Below, piece after piece: positions 21,301 to 33,400 of a stretch of DNA of 64,000 bases. The DNA is from Andrena cerasifolii. Its lineage: Eukaryota > Arthropoda > Insecta > Hymenoptera > Andrenidae. The notes beneath the pieces are model-generated. The model made no database searches. It was not told where the DNA came from and was given only the letters and a program-made list of their open reading frames with translations. The DNA lies in assembly GCF_050908995.1 (NCBI RefSeq), contig NC_135126.1:5704001-5768000 (forward strand). The letters run 5' to 3'. Numbering within the stretch: position 1 is the first letter of the stretch; every line of letters begins with the position of its first letter. The translations under genes and the position numbers were made by a program.

Positions 21301-24300
21301 CTCTTTAAACCAGCTTTATTATTATTAGTTTGGCGGTACGTTCGCGTCGAAGTTTAGCCATTCGAATCGTATATGCCAAGATATTTCTGTAATAACCTAT
21401 CACTGTACTCTCCGCTCCGATAGTTTACGTATCTCGAGAAATGCCGAGAAATACCCTAGCCTGATTGTTTCCTGTCGCCGGATTATGTCGGAACAGTGCG
21501 ATTCGCGCGATTTGCCACTTTGCGTCTCGAACATAGATTTACAGCAACTTTTCTTTCAATTCTGTGTCGTATTATTCTGCACGCGTTACACTGTCTTGCA
21601 TTCCATTTTTACGCATCAGACTGTTAGACATAGATCCATCGATACCCGCTCCACACGAATCAAGAGCAAAACGTCTCACGAACGCAAAGATAAATTGCGT
21701 TAACATTGTTACAAAAACAGAATTCTAATGAGTCATTTTACACATTATAATCGTAACGATAGTATACATATACTTGAAATGATCGTGAATATGTCCGCCA
21801 TTATTATGTAATACCATTGAAGCATTACTGAAATCTTAGAAATTATATGAAATAATTTTGGTACGTTTACTATTATTAACATTAATCCTGTTAAAAAATT
21901 CTCTTTAAATTCTACTTAGCGATATAATCAGTGCCAGAAACGAAAAAGTGCGATTGATGCTCCTCGGGATTAGGGGTCTCCCAGGAAACTGCATTTACCG
22001 TCCCTTAAACGAAACCTCTCACAGACATCAACGATATCTCATTAAAGTAATGCTATCAAGATATCCCAGTGTTTTATATCACTAAAGCCGGACTAAACAC
22101 AGTTCATTCTCCTAGTGCGCTCCCGCAGCTGCTCGCTGGCTGAAATTCATAAATCGCGTGCATCTGTTCGTCCTACTAATAATCACTTTCTCTTTTCAAT
22201 CATAATTTTTGCGCCGATAATTAATTCGTCGAACAATCGTGCATACGTATCCCTGTTTTCAAGGGCGACTCTAATTCACTGTTACCCGCGGTGCAATGGG
22301 AGAGACGTCAAGGATTACGTTTGGCTAGTGCATTTACAGAGCGTCGCGAGTGTCAAAGGGGGATGTTGTTACAAGATGGCCAGGGATTTCTCGATCGACA
22401 GGTTAAAAGGAAGAATGCACGCGAGGTGGGGAGAATGCGTTGCGCAGAACGTCCTCTCCTCGAGAAAGAGAATCCGACGAGTCGTGTGGATAGGTGCGAA
22501 CGGCACGCGACTTGCCACACGCACGTATTGTGCGTGAACTTGCTTCCATCTCCCTTTTCCTACTCCTCTCCTTCTCGCTCCCTGCTTCCCTCTCCGTCTT
22601 TTCCACCGCCGTACGTTCATGCGTGCGCGCGCGCGCCCGCTCGCTCGCGATAGTGTCAGATACACAGAGAATTGTGTAAAGAAAGAGGTGAACGCGAGAG
22701 GAGAGGGAGGATTGGAAATGGGACGGGAACTGGATGACGGCGTGGTAGCAGCCACCTAGCCATCTCAGTGACAGCGGCTCTTTGTCGTGCGAGCTAGTCG
22801 CCTGTACCTTGTTGCTTTCTTCCACGATAGAATCTTGATCCAATCGAAAATCTGTCACTGATCACCGGGCACATACCATGAATGCTTCCTTGTAGGAGCC
22901 TCTCCCGACATCCTGCCATTTGTACCCGCGAATCTTCGGATCAACAGATCTCCTACGTCGATGCCACCAGATGTATCTTTAATCTTCTAGTCGTCCGTGC
23001 ATACTTTCTTGATTTGTCGAAAACTCGTGCAGAAAAGGTATCGTTTATCTTCCAATTGAACACGATCGGTGGAAGTATCGTCCCAAGAGCGAGGCAGATA
23101 CGAAGGATACGAACCTAAATTATGATAGAGACAAAGGAATCACGAAGATCTGTTGATAGTCTTTATCCGAGTGTTACGTAACTAGTCACTCGCCAAAACG
23201 CTTTGCGAAGTTAAACGGCGCAGTGCTATCAAGTGCGTGATTTTTTTGTTTATCGTTTATTTTAGTCGAATGTTGGTCCAGTTGACAGATTGATTATTAC
23301 GGTTATATAGCTCGGAATATCTCTCTGTTATTGGCTCGCATCGCGAGAAAATAGTCGGCGACTACGAGATTACGGTATCCAACGAAACAGTGTACATACC
23401 GATCGCGTACTCTTCTATGACTGAGTGGAAATAAAAATATCCGCCAAGGGTGCATTGACCGATCTCTAACACCGGCCAATATAATAATCTGCTAAAAAAT
23501 CTGTTCCGAGCAAGAGACCACGGATCGGCGCGTATTCGTTGTTGTGTATTTTCGATTATTACCAACCGAACGAGCTATTTTCACGCGAGGCTTTGAGTCA
23601 CTGATATCACTCTCGTTGTCTGGCACGATAACGAACGCGGTTTTCATAATCTTGCCTGTCGATACGATACGACACCGTCCCATATTACACATAATAATCG
23701 CGAGTCTCATTAGTTGTACATTTTAATAAAAATGATGACAAAAGCAGCGGTGAGAAACGTATCGAAGGGAATTAGATTCTTATCGTCGGTTAAAATAACA
23801 GTGAGCCATATTTTCTTCCAAGTTAAACCAGACGAAAGTTCGGGCTATTGAATATCGATCTATCGACTGTGGTACTATGTAACAGAGTAATTATAATGGG
23901 TTAAAGACACAAGGTCATGCGTTGAATTACGATAACCGCCATTGTTCGTAATTTACATCTCCCTGTAAAAGATGAGGAGCGTGTATCTCGTCCGGAACGG
24001 CACTGGTCGTTAATATTCTTTTCGAAGTAATAAATGATAATGGCAGTAGACGATACAAGGGTAGTCTGGATTGCAAGTAATTACAGTCACATTAGCGTGC
24101 TATAATATCAAGCAGTGCTATTAAAAAAGGACGACTATGTATGTATGCAGCTGAGATAAACGCCCAAGCAACTTGCCTGCGATCGTAAGTCGAAGACGAC
24201 CCTAACTATCCTCGAGCATCCACATCGAGGATGTATTCAGAGTTTCTTTTCACTTACTCTTACTTTTACTCTTTACGCTATCGTAACTTTGATTATCAAC

Positions 24301-27300
24301 ATCAGCGGATCCAATGCGGTGCCATTAATTGCGAGAGAACATTTATCTCATCCAGATCCGACTGATGCTTCTATTGCAATAAAATTCAGCAGTCAGAAGG
24401 GACAATTTCTTCTTCTATGTTTGTTTACGTGTACGTTTTGAACAGACACAAAGTTAAGTGTCTGGAATAATTCGAAGCAATTCACTCGTTCAAACTGTTG
24501 GCGCTTCTACGTTTGCTTGAAAACGACACGTGAACCGTCGGCGCGCTAACGTAAAAATTCAATTTGGAACGGATTCGAAATCACAGCATCGTTATCGAAA
24601 ATTCAAATCGAGGAACCGTAATTGCCGCGTGATTTTTATACACGCACACGTACATGCACATATGAAGTAAGATAAACGTGACACAATTTGTATCGTATAA
24701 AAATGTTCGTTCGCTTCGTTTCAATGATTTATACCTGAGCCTAATCATTGCGAATTGTTAACTGTATATTTCCTCGACCGTTGACAATAGTATTGTACAG
24801 CACGTAGACTACTATAAGAGAAACTAACATTTTATTGTAATAAGAACACGATTTTTAACAGTACATGTGAAATAAAAAGCATTACTTGTTAAAACTTGGA
24901 GGTAACAACAACGTCTGGCGTGAAATATGTTCAATATACAAAGTGCACGTTCTTGCAGCGCTCGAGATACGCCAAAATTATCTCGCACAAAGAGGATGGG
25001 GCAAAATTAAGTACAAATGGGTGGAAGGACTTGTTCGAGAGGAACGGTACTTTAATATAAACAAAATTTGATATTATCTGCCAGTATTATGATATACCTA
25101 GTAATAGGATGCCCAAAACCTATACCTTAAAAACTGCCCACTCGTTCCTCTGCAATAACGGAAAGTACAATTGGATAACAATATGTAACGCATCTACGAG
25201 CGTGTCTCGTAGAATATCGCTACTAGCCGATAGTTAAAGTAATGAACAGACGATTACATAAGTTTTCAAACGGTTCGTTAAACGAACGAGGCTTAACGTT
25301 CAGAGGGCCGGGATTTTTTCATTGAATTTGTAAATTTTATTTACTTAAAATTCGTGCATATATACCACCAAATTGGCCGGCAAGGTATCCAAATTCTTAG
25401 GTGGCCACTGTAGTCGCCAGCCGGGCCCTCTAAAGGTTAACGATACATCCTGATAAAATGTTCCTCGATACGTTATAAACTTCACGTATCTCAAAACTGT
25501 ATGCAGTAAAATTTTCTCAAGCTTGGTCAAGTACTGGATCTTAGATTTAATCTGAGCGATGTTCTTTCGTACGTGGTGCAACAAATGTATAAAAAAATAT
25601 GGATCGATCTTGTTGTTCAGAGAGTAAGAAGTTAATACTATCGACGTGAATGGTCGCTAAGGATTCAGTCTCTTGTTACATGCTGATCGTATTAGTGAAA
25701 GAGATTGAATGGAAATGAGAAAGAAATGGAATTCTTTGCTTTCGATAGTGCCATTTGAGATTTAAATTTCAAAAGCGTATTGTCGCGTACAAATGCGGAA
25801 TATTCCGAATCCGAAGCAATCAGAAAACAGCTTATAAATATTTCTATTTAATAGGAATGATACAGAATTAATCTGACTTATCTAGACCGAAAGAATTTTG
25901 CACAGTTAAAATCATTCGAATGTCAAGCTCCAGCAAATTACATACAAACTTTTGTATAAATTACGGTAAAACGACTTTTACTTTTCGCAGTAACTCTCTC
26001 GATGAAAACAGTAATACAGCTTTATTTCTCACAATTAAAACAGTCTAATTCCATTAAATTGTGTGTAGCTCTCTGCATTAATAACGCTTTTATTTGTACA
26101 ATTAATAAATGTTACTTTCTTCAACAACACAGTTTAAAAAGACGCACTTTAGAAAAACAACAAAAGTTAACAATTCAGTCTAATCGGACATGAACTATAC
26201 GTATTTGTTTACAACAAATATCATATTTAATTAAACTATAACTAAAACATTATTAATTGCACGAAATAGTTACCAACTCGAAAGAACCCATGCATTTCGA
26301 ATATACGCGTATAACATGTTCCCATGTGCTAAAATCAATACAAGCTTGTTACTTTCTGTTAATTTACAAATATTCTGCTAAACAAATGCACAATAATAAA
26401 TGTCTCGTAGCATTAGAAACAGTAACACGAATATTAGTAATTTATAAGAAGTCTCTGTTTCTAAACAATAACAATTTACACAAAGTATTAAAATGTACAA
26501 AAAGTTTCACAGAATGTTCCATCATTTTTGTTTATGTAAAAAAGACTAGTCAACTTCTACCACTCTATATAAACTTTCAAATGGAATTTTACTGTAACTT
26601 GGTATAAAAAAAGAACATGTTCGAGATTTGCGTCTTTCATACTCGATCTACTTCCTCTTCGCAATCTTTCCTGTAAATGTGTTTTTCGATCGAATATCCC
26701 CGACAATATAACTTAAATACAAATCGGAGTTGCTACTTATTTAATAGAGGCTATTTTCCTTTTAAAAAACCTAGGGTTTCGATTTTAAGAAATATCGTAT
26801 GCTTTCATTGTGTGAATACGCAGAGTGTTGCATCAACTTAGTACTAAACTTCAAATGCATGTCAAATGTAACACCGTTCTATTAAACTTTACAGATACCA
26901 ATACATACTGCATATGTATTCAATGTTATGTGGCAAAACATGGACGATAGTATAAACTATAAACGAACATCCTTTAGCAATGGAATATAGCTCGAAAGTT
27001 TCTCCTGCCTTAAGCCTAGTGCCCAGTTTTAAGGATCTGTAAGAAATCTTTTGTACACATATAAAAACATTATACCATACAAGTATCCATATCGATTGGA
27101 AAAATGAATACTCAGAAAGTCTTTGTGTGTAACACCAGTTTTTAAACATTTACATATTTCTACCTCGATCAAAAGATATCACTTTGTGTTTCCAGTTTAG
27201 TATTATTACGCTTGTAATAAAATATTCAATTGAATTTCCAGACATATATCCATGAGTCACGATTTTAAGAGTTTCTTTAACAATGGTGTGTGCGCAATAT

Positions 27301-27340
27301 CGTTCTGAAACTGTTTGGCATTTGATGTATGATTAAGCAG
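21300..27340. other. Gene-free stretch between CBP and PGRMC; PGRMC 3'UTR at right end
   Basis: About 6 kb with no coding region that I can support. The right part (about 26.0-27.34 kb) is AT-rich and probably includes the PGRMC 3'UTR; minus-strand AATAAA candidates are near 26020 and 26092. A small piggyBac-like element is at 25293-25440. A 22.3-22.9 kb patch is GC-rich with CGCG runs and could be a distal promoter or an enhancer, which is speculation. Confidence 0.55.
25293..25440. mobile_element. piggyBac-like MITE with TTAA flanks
   Basis: TTAA occurs at 25293-25296 and 25437-25440. The 16 bases inside each end, CGTTCAGAGGGCCGGG on the left and (reverse-complemented) CCTTTAGAGGGCCCGG on the right, match at 13 of 16 positions. 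The 140-base interior has no coding capacity. TTAA target duplication plus short inverted ends is the piggyBac pattern. Confidence 0.68.
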
Positions 27341-28705
27341 TCAATCGTTCTTAGACTTTGATTCGGCTCCTTGATGATCGGATGTTGTTTTACTTTCTTC
27401 TTGCTCAGACTTCGACTCGGTCTCCTGCTGGCTACCTTCGTCTTCTTCGTCTGAATAATTTGTAGGCACTTCGCCAGGCTTTAATAACTTTCCCACATAG
27501 TCATATTTCTCTAAAATGTGATGGTGGTATGTTTAGAAAATCCGAACAACAGAATTGTGTACTATAACGACACTTTACTTTAGTAAAAGTATCAAATTAC
27601 AGTATGCAATTAATAACAGTATTTATATAAGTTCAACATCTGAAAATGTGGAGTTTAATAGTTTAATTAGTCGTTACCTTTAAATTGCTCTTCCCATTCT
27701 TTAATAGAGTTCATTTCTTCCGTGTTCAAATCACTTAAATCATCGTACTCAGTCTCCTCCTTTGTCGCAGGTATGGAAAATGTTGCTAGAGCTCTGCTAG
27801 CATCTCGCCCTCCAAATGCAGCATACGGGGCACCTGCAGCAAATTCCAAGAATTTAAAATAACTATTCGTTTAAATAATCAGGGAACACCGCTGTATTAA
27901 CGAACTTTCATTTTTCCATAAATTTTATACAGTACTTTCCTCGATCGTGTGTCGCGTCGAACGCGCCTGAAATTGAGCGGCGGTAGTTTGATCGTTTGAA
28001 ATTACATCGTTCAGAGAGGAAAGTGTAAACATTGTAAACAAGCCATAGAGAAATTGTGCTACTTAAATAAGCGCTTAGGTTCCTCGATTTACTGTTATAT
28101 CACGCAACTTTCCAAACTGATTATCACGATCTCGTGACGCTCGCGAGTTTATTTTTACATAATCGCCGGGCGGCGATAAGCGGCGCCCGACGGGAGCCGC
28201 TCGTAAGTTAATTAAAAACATCGGGATCTCGTGGAGGTAATAAAAACCATCGAGACCCCGTGAAGGGAATAAAAAGCAGCGCGGCTGCGAGACGGATCGT
28301 ACGGTTCGTCCGAGGAAAATACTTGACGATCGTGCGAAACGTCGGCACGGGAAGGATCGAGTGCTTACCAGGACCATAGAACCGGGCGCCGCGGATGGAA
28401 CAATCGTAAACGCTACCATTGACAGCGACCAATAATCGTTCGTCTGGCCCCGTACCATCGTACTTCCTTAATTCTTCCACCGTAAAGTCACGTCGCAGTT
28501 TCGGCAGTGTCTTCACCTCTGCCATTGGCGTTTCCGTCTTCGTTTTGCTTTTCACGATTTTGTAGACCAGCAGCGCGATGACGCCCACCAGGGCGAGGTT
28601 CACCGGGCTCTTTATAATCTCCCCTATAAAGCTCGAGAACAGTTGTTGATTTTCTTGGCCGGTAGAAGATGAGGTGGAACCCGGCGAGTCATTCCTTTCC
28701 GCCAT
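27341..28705 (-). CDS. Membrane-associated progesterone receptor component (cytochrome b5-like haem protein)
   Basis: The three exons are 28705-28369, 27833-27678 and 27510-27341, joined in phase to give 220 residues plus stop (human PGRMC1 is about 195). A single N-terminal membrane segment is at residues about 33-51 (SPVNLALVGVIALLVYKIV). A cytochrome b5-like fold follows from about 73 (DFTVEELRKYDG, GSVYDCS, RGARFYGPG, GRDASRALATFS, EYDDLSDL, EWEEQFK). Tyr110 in ARFYGPG corresponds to the haem-ligating Tyr113 of human PGRMC1. The tail is acidic (SDEEDEG). The family sits in the ER membrane and binds haem, supporting cytochrome P450 and sterol metabolism. The insect orthologue is usually called MSBP. 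An upstream in-frame Met would add 33 residues of poor conservation, so the Met followed by AERNDSPG was chosen. WDR19 lies upstream in the same orientation. Confidence 0.93.
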
Positions 28706-30438
28706 TTTGACCACCAGTTTACGGATATTCCTGAGGAATGTGACGATTGTTTCCTGCTTGTTATCAATCGGCTTTCTCTCGCGCGTTCGAATTAAGAGGG
28801 TCAACAGAAGCTTTACGACAAACTTACTTAAGGGCGAACCAATATCTTCGAGATGTGCCGCTCAAACGACTCACGTCCAACCTCAACCGCGTACTACTGA
28901 CGTACCGGCGCTGGTTGCAAATGGAATCTACACTGATGCGCGACCGTACAGAGCGTCTCACAAATCGTGGCACAACGCAATGAAAAGATAAATGGAATCA
29001 AAGCTAAACTGGACTCACGATATCTCGCTAGGGACGTTAATTTCCTTATCACAAATATAGCAAACGCGCTCTAATTAAACGATGTTAATAACCGACAGGA
29101 TTTCCATTTTGTTTTCGAGAGGAAGCGTCGGTGCTCGGTTGGACAATTATTTTGGGTCTTCCTGTACATTCTCATACACTACCCCACTACTTAAAAGTTT
29201 ATGCACACAGAGCGTATAAAGTTTTTTACTTGTTTACCGTAATACTACGACTAAAAAATATTGTAACTTCGAAACAATGGTATTTTTTGCATTTCTCGGC
29301 TACACTGCGCACGAGACTAGCCATTCAAGAGAATGAATTCAACTTCCTTGTTGTTGTCCCTAATGAAATAAAATCTGGGTCAGCAATTCCGCGAGACTGA
29401 TACTGATAATGCGTTTTACCGTAACTCGTGCAAAACAGCACTGCCGATATACGTATACGAATTTGAATTGTATGTTGGCACACGTCGTGCACTTGATTTC
29501 TGCATAAACTTATGAATTTACAAGTAGTCGTTGTTTAATAGTTTAACTCGCATAATTGTTTTATTTGTACGAATTTCATCAGTTTTAACTAAATCAACGT
29601 AATCGAATTAAGGTTCTATACCATTACGCATTAGCCGTTAAATCGTATACGGCAACCAATGATTCGTCTATTTCTTAATTCGTGATATTGAGCGTGTCAT
29701 TACTTGATCTCAATTTTTCAAAGTCATGCCGTGCTGTCATTCTACGCGTACGTGTTTTATTAATTGCATTTGTGTGTGACAAGAATATGATAAGTTAGTT
29801 TTTAACTGGAGCATACCGCGTTAGATGTCGCTTTAATTTCTTATTTGCGCCGCAACGCTCGCGATTCAAATGATTGTTCGCGAGATTTGTAAATTTATGA
29901 GAAATTTATGCACCTCTTGAATAAAAGCGAGTTAATTATTTCGACGCGAAGTTTAATGTTTAAGGTCCATGGGGCACACGAGCGTATTTTTTACGGACGT
30001 CACGACAGTATGTTGCCCTCAGCCTACGTTCTGCGACAGAACCTTTCTGCGTAATGCCAGAGGACGTTCGACGACGATACATCGATTGACGCAGATAGAT
30101 CGGCGACAGCAAAATTGCATTAATATGTAATTGTTGGAGACTAGTTTATTGAGGACAATATCTACATATTATACTTGCATGTGCGAGCATTATTTGACTC
30201 GTGCGTTGCCCTTCAAAGGCATTCTATGAAACATTTATGTAAAATAAGCTACTTGTACTTGATTGCATTGTACTCAATTGGACGGCACCGTTTCACAAGG
30301 ATAATTTCATATTTGTATATCCTCTTGTACTGAATTACACCTACCTACTTCGTATGGAATACGTATATGATACATTCTCCTAATTAAATGAAAGTATTAG
30401 TATAAGTTCGAAGCGAGACTGTGTAGACATAAAGATAA
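28706..30438. other. Intergenic: PGRMC 5' side to WDR19 3' side
   Basis: Contains the PGRMC 5'UTR/promoter (left) and the WDR19 3'UTR (right). No further coding region or obvious repeat is visible in between. Confidence 0.6.
30145..30150 (-). terminator. Candidate WDR19 polyadenylation signal (AATAAA)
   Basis: TTTATT on the plus strand reads AATAAA on the minus strand, about 290 bases beyond the WDR19 stop codon. It is the nearest canonical signal that I noticed; use of it is inferred. Confidence 0.35.
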
Positions 30439-33400
30439 TTAAGCTTTTGTTGAAGATTTCCCTTCTTGAAAATCAAGATAAGGACGGATGTTTAGGGTGG
30501 ATGAAATCGTGTTAACGTCTACTTTCTCCGAACACATCGGACACGTTTCTTCGGACTCGATAATCCTAACGAAATAAGATATGACAAAATTATTGTATTT
30601 AGAATAAAGTGACGAATGTATACCTTAGAAATTCGCTTCGTATGGCGGGGAAATCACATTGGGGACAAGTTGTGAAGTCATCCTCCACGATATGTCGTCC
30701 CTAAAAACAATTGCGTAGTTGGAAAAGAAATATACTGCGTCGCGATATAAATTTAATAGAGCTATTACTAAGAAGCTTACTGTAGCTATGCAAAAGGGTA
30801 TCGTATTCTTGCACTTATCACAGGTAATTTCTGTCTCGGCAAGTTTACTCTTGCAATAAGGACACGGAGTTGAATGTTCATCTTCGATTTCATTGTCTTT
30901 CGATCGTGGTGGTTTCCTTACGATCGCTTCGATCTTTTTGCTATATTTACCATCGATTTGGTTTCTGTACTCAGGACGCATTAACATAGCGGCGAAATTG
31001 AATGCTGCATTTTTCAACCCGGCTCTTTGACATTCTATCACAGTGGAAGTCAAAATTGGAACGATATCTGGAAGAACATTATTGTTGCAATATCTTCAGA
31101 ATATTCTTCCCGTTGTCAGAAGAATATTTAATTCTTTTTTACTAACGTGATGGGAATTTCGAAATATTATTGGCGACCCTTATCAACATACGGGCACCTC
31201 GCAAGTGATCGCTCCTTTTCACGTGAAGTCTAACGAGAATGTACGAATGCAAAAGTCTCAAGTTATTCTGCATCTCTAACGGTATAGTAATCTTGTTCCT
31301 CTTCAACTCTTGATACATGCCGAATAAAACGTCGTGGGCATTTCTGTAATTTCCTACAAAGTCACTTGTCACGTCAAATGTGCCATTCTGAAGATTGATG
31401 TATTAAATGATTACACTAGAAAAACAGACCATTAATTTGCTCTTCGTTCGCGATTATGATCGCCGTCTTCGCGGCATCTTTGTATTGTTTTCTGGCCATG
31501 TATAATCGAAACAGATACTTCGGATCCTACGAGGTAATAAACATATAAGCAAAAAGCTTTAACGTCACTGTACGTCGCGGTAAAGTTTATAGTACTACCT
31601 TTGGTACTCCATCCCCACCTAATAAGAAATCTATTAGCTGATTCGCTAGTTTGTCATCCTTTGAGGAAGCGACTGTATCTATAGCTAGTGTGAGGACCTC
31701 GTCCTCGTCTGTTATTAATTGGGCCGCTTTCAATAAATGCCGCAGTGCCTTCTGATACTCCTTTGCATGAAAATAATATTTCCCCGCCAAAAGATTATTC
31801 TTCTGGGACTCAAAATGCATGGCAAGGCTTCTGAAGTCTTCCTTTCGCGCGTTGTCGTCGTCCACTGTGTTTATTAAGATCTCCCCATACAACTCCATTT
31901 TTCCATGCTGGCTGGCCAGCTGAAAGGCTTCGTCGTGACAGTTCGATAAGATCAAAAACTTGATCGCTGAATTGTAATCGTTCATTTTTTGAAAGTATTT
32001 CGCAACCATCTTCGCTCCTTCTATGCTTTTCGTTTGCTGTACCACTTCAACACTTCGCGCTGTAATATATATATATATATGTAACACTATAGGTGCATAT
32101 TTGCAACACAACTAAATATATTATACAAAATGCGTTAGAAGTAATTACCAGGATTGTTCAAATGTTCCAGATTAATTCTGATTATGTTTTCGAAATCTTT
32201 GGCGGTCTCAAATGCTTTAGCCGCCTCTTCGTACTTGCCCTCGGATTCTTTGGCTTTGGCATATTGTATATTAATCTTAGCAGATGATATTTGTGGTAAA
32301 AGTAATCCCACTTTCTGCCAGTTCTTCAGTTTTATGTAAGCGGACGCTGCTTTGTCAAAATATTCTGCTCTCTCGTATAGTAACGCAGCTTCGTTAAATT
32401 GCTGTAAAATCAGTTGAATTGATGAAATTATAGATTATATACGCACGATTCCACATACCTTCATCGATTCTAATATTTCGGCGCATTCCTTTCGCAACTG
32501 TCTTGAACTCTCGTTATCTACAGCTATGCTCACGCCCTTTCTACTATCGCCGCATCTAATCGACATTCTTGCGATTCCAGCAAGGCACAGGTTTCGATGT
32601 TGTGGATTGTGTATAGTTGTGCTGGACGAGTGATTGGAATCTACCAACCCACGTTCATAGTTGGTTAAAGCTTTTGGATAATTACCCCTAAAGAAACGAA
32701 ACGCACGATATTAAAATCCCTCTGCCATAAACAATTCATAGGCTTGATGTAAAACTCGTACGTGAATTCCAATTGTTGGGCGTATTCTCTAGCGATGTAA
32801 GGAATTTCGTCAGCTTTCAGCTTCTGCGCCAAATTCAGCGCCTGTTCCCATTGCATTAAATCCCTTCTTAAATATAGCGCTTGTACTGGTTCCGAAGATT
32901 GTAAAAAGTATTTCTCTGCCTGATTGTAGTTACCAAGCAAGATACATGCATGGCCACATAATAATGGCAACTCGTCTATATCCTCCATCTTTTGCAATGC
33001 CCAAACCATCGAAGCATCTTCTATGTGCCGATAGACGCGGATCGCTGCAGTTAAAGATAATTAATTAGCGACGAAAGATCGATACAATTTCTACGTTCTT
33101 CGTAGTAATAACAATATTAAAATTTACCAAACTCCATATTTAAGTTTGCGATTGCACTTTCTCCTAACTTTAGCCACGACTCTTTCTCGTTAATCTTCTC
33201 GCAGGTACTCCACGCTTGTTGAAATCTGAAATACGAGTATAAACGTTATTTTTAACCAAGTTAATAGACAATTGATATTTTACCTTCTGCATAGAATTTG
33301 ATTCTCTAAAACTTCCTCCATTTTTTTCGATTCCACGATATTTCCCACGTCTTCGTGCGATGACAATGTAATTTGAATCAATTTATTACTGGTCGAACTC

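Noticed and set aside
21036..21308. Plus-strand 90-codon frame starting ATGGCGGC
   Set aside because: The ATG is within a YY1-like promoter motif; the peptide shows no family resemblance.
26257..26607. Plus-strand 116-codon open frame
   Set aside because: AT-driven, no domain, and lies in the probable PGRMC 3'UTR on the other strand.
31353..31387. WDR19 exon 16 starting at 31387
   Set aside because: It breaks the frame; the AG before 31353 gives NGNYRNAHDV, matching the family.
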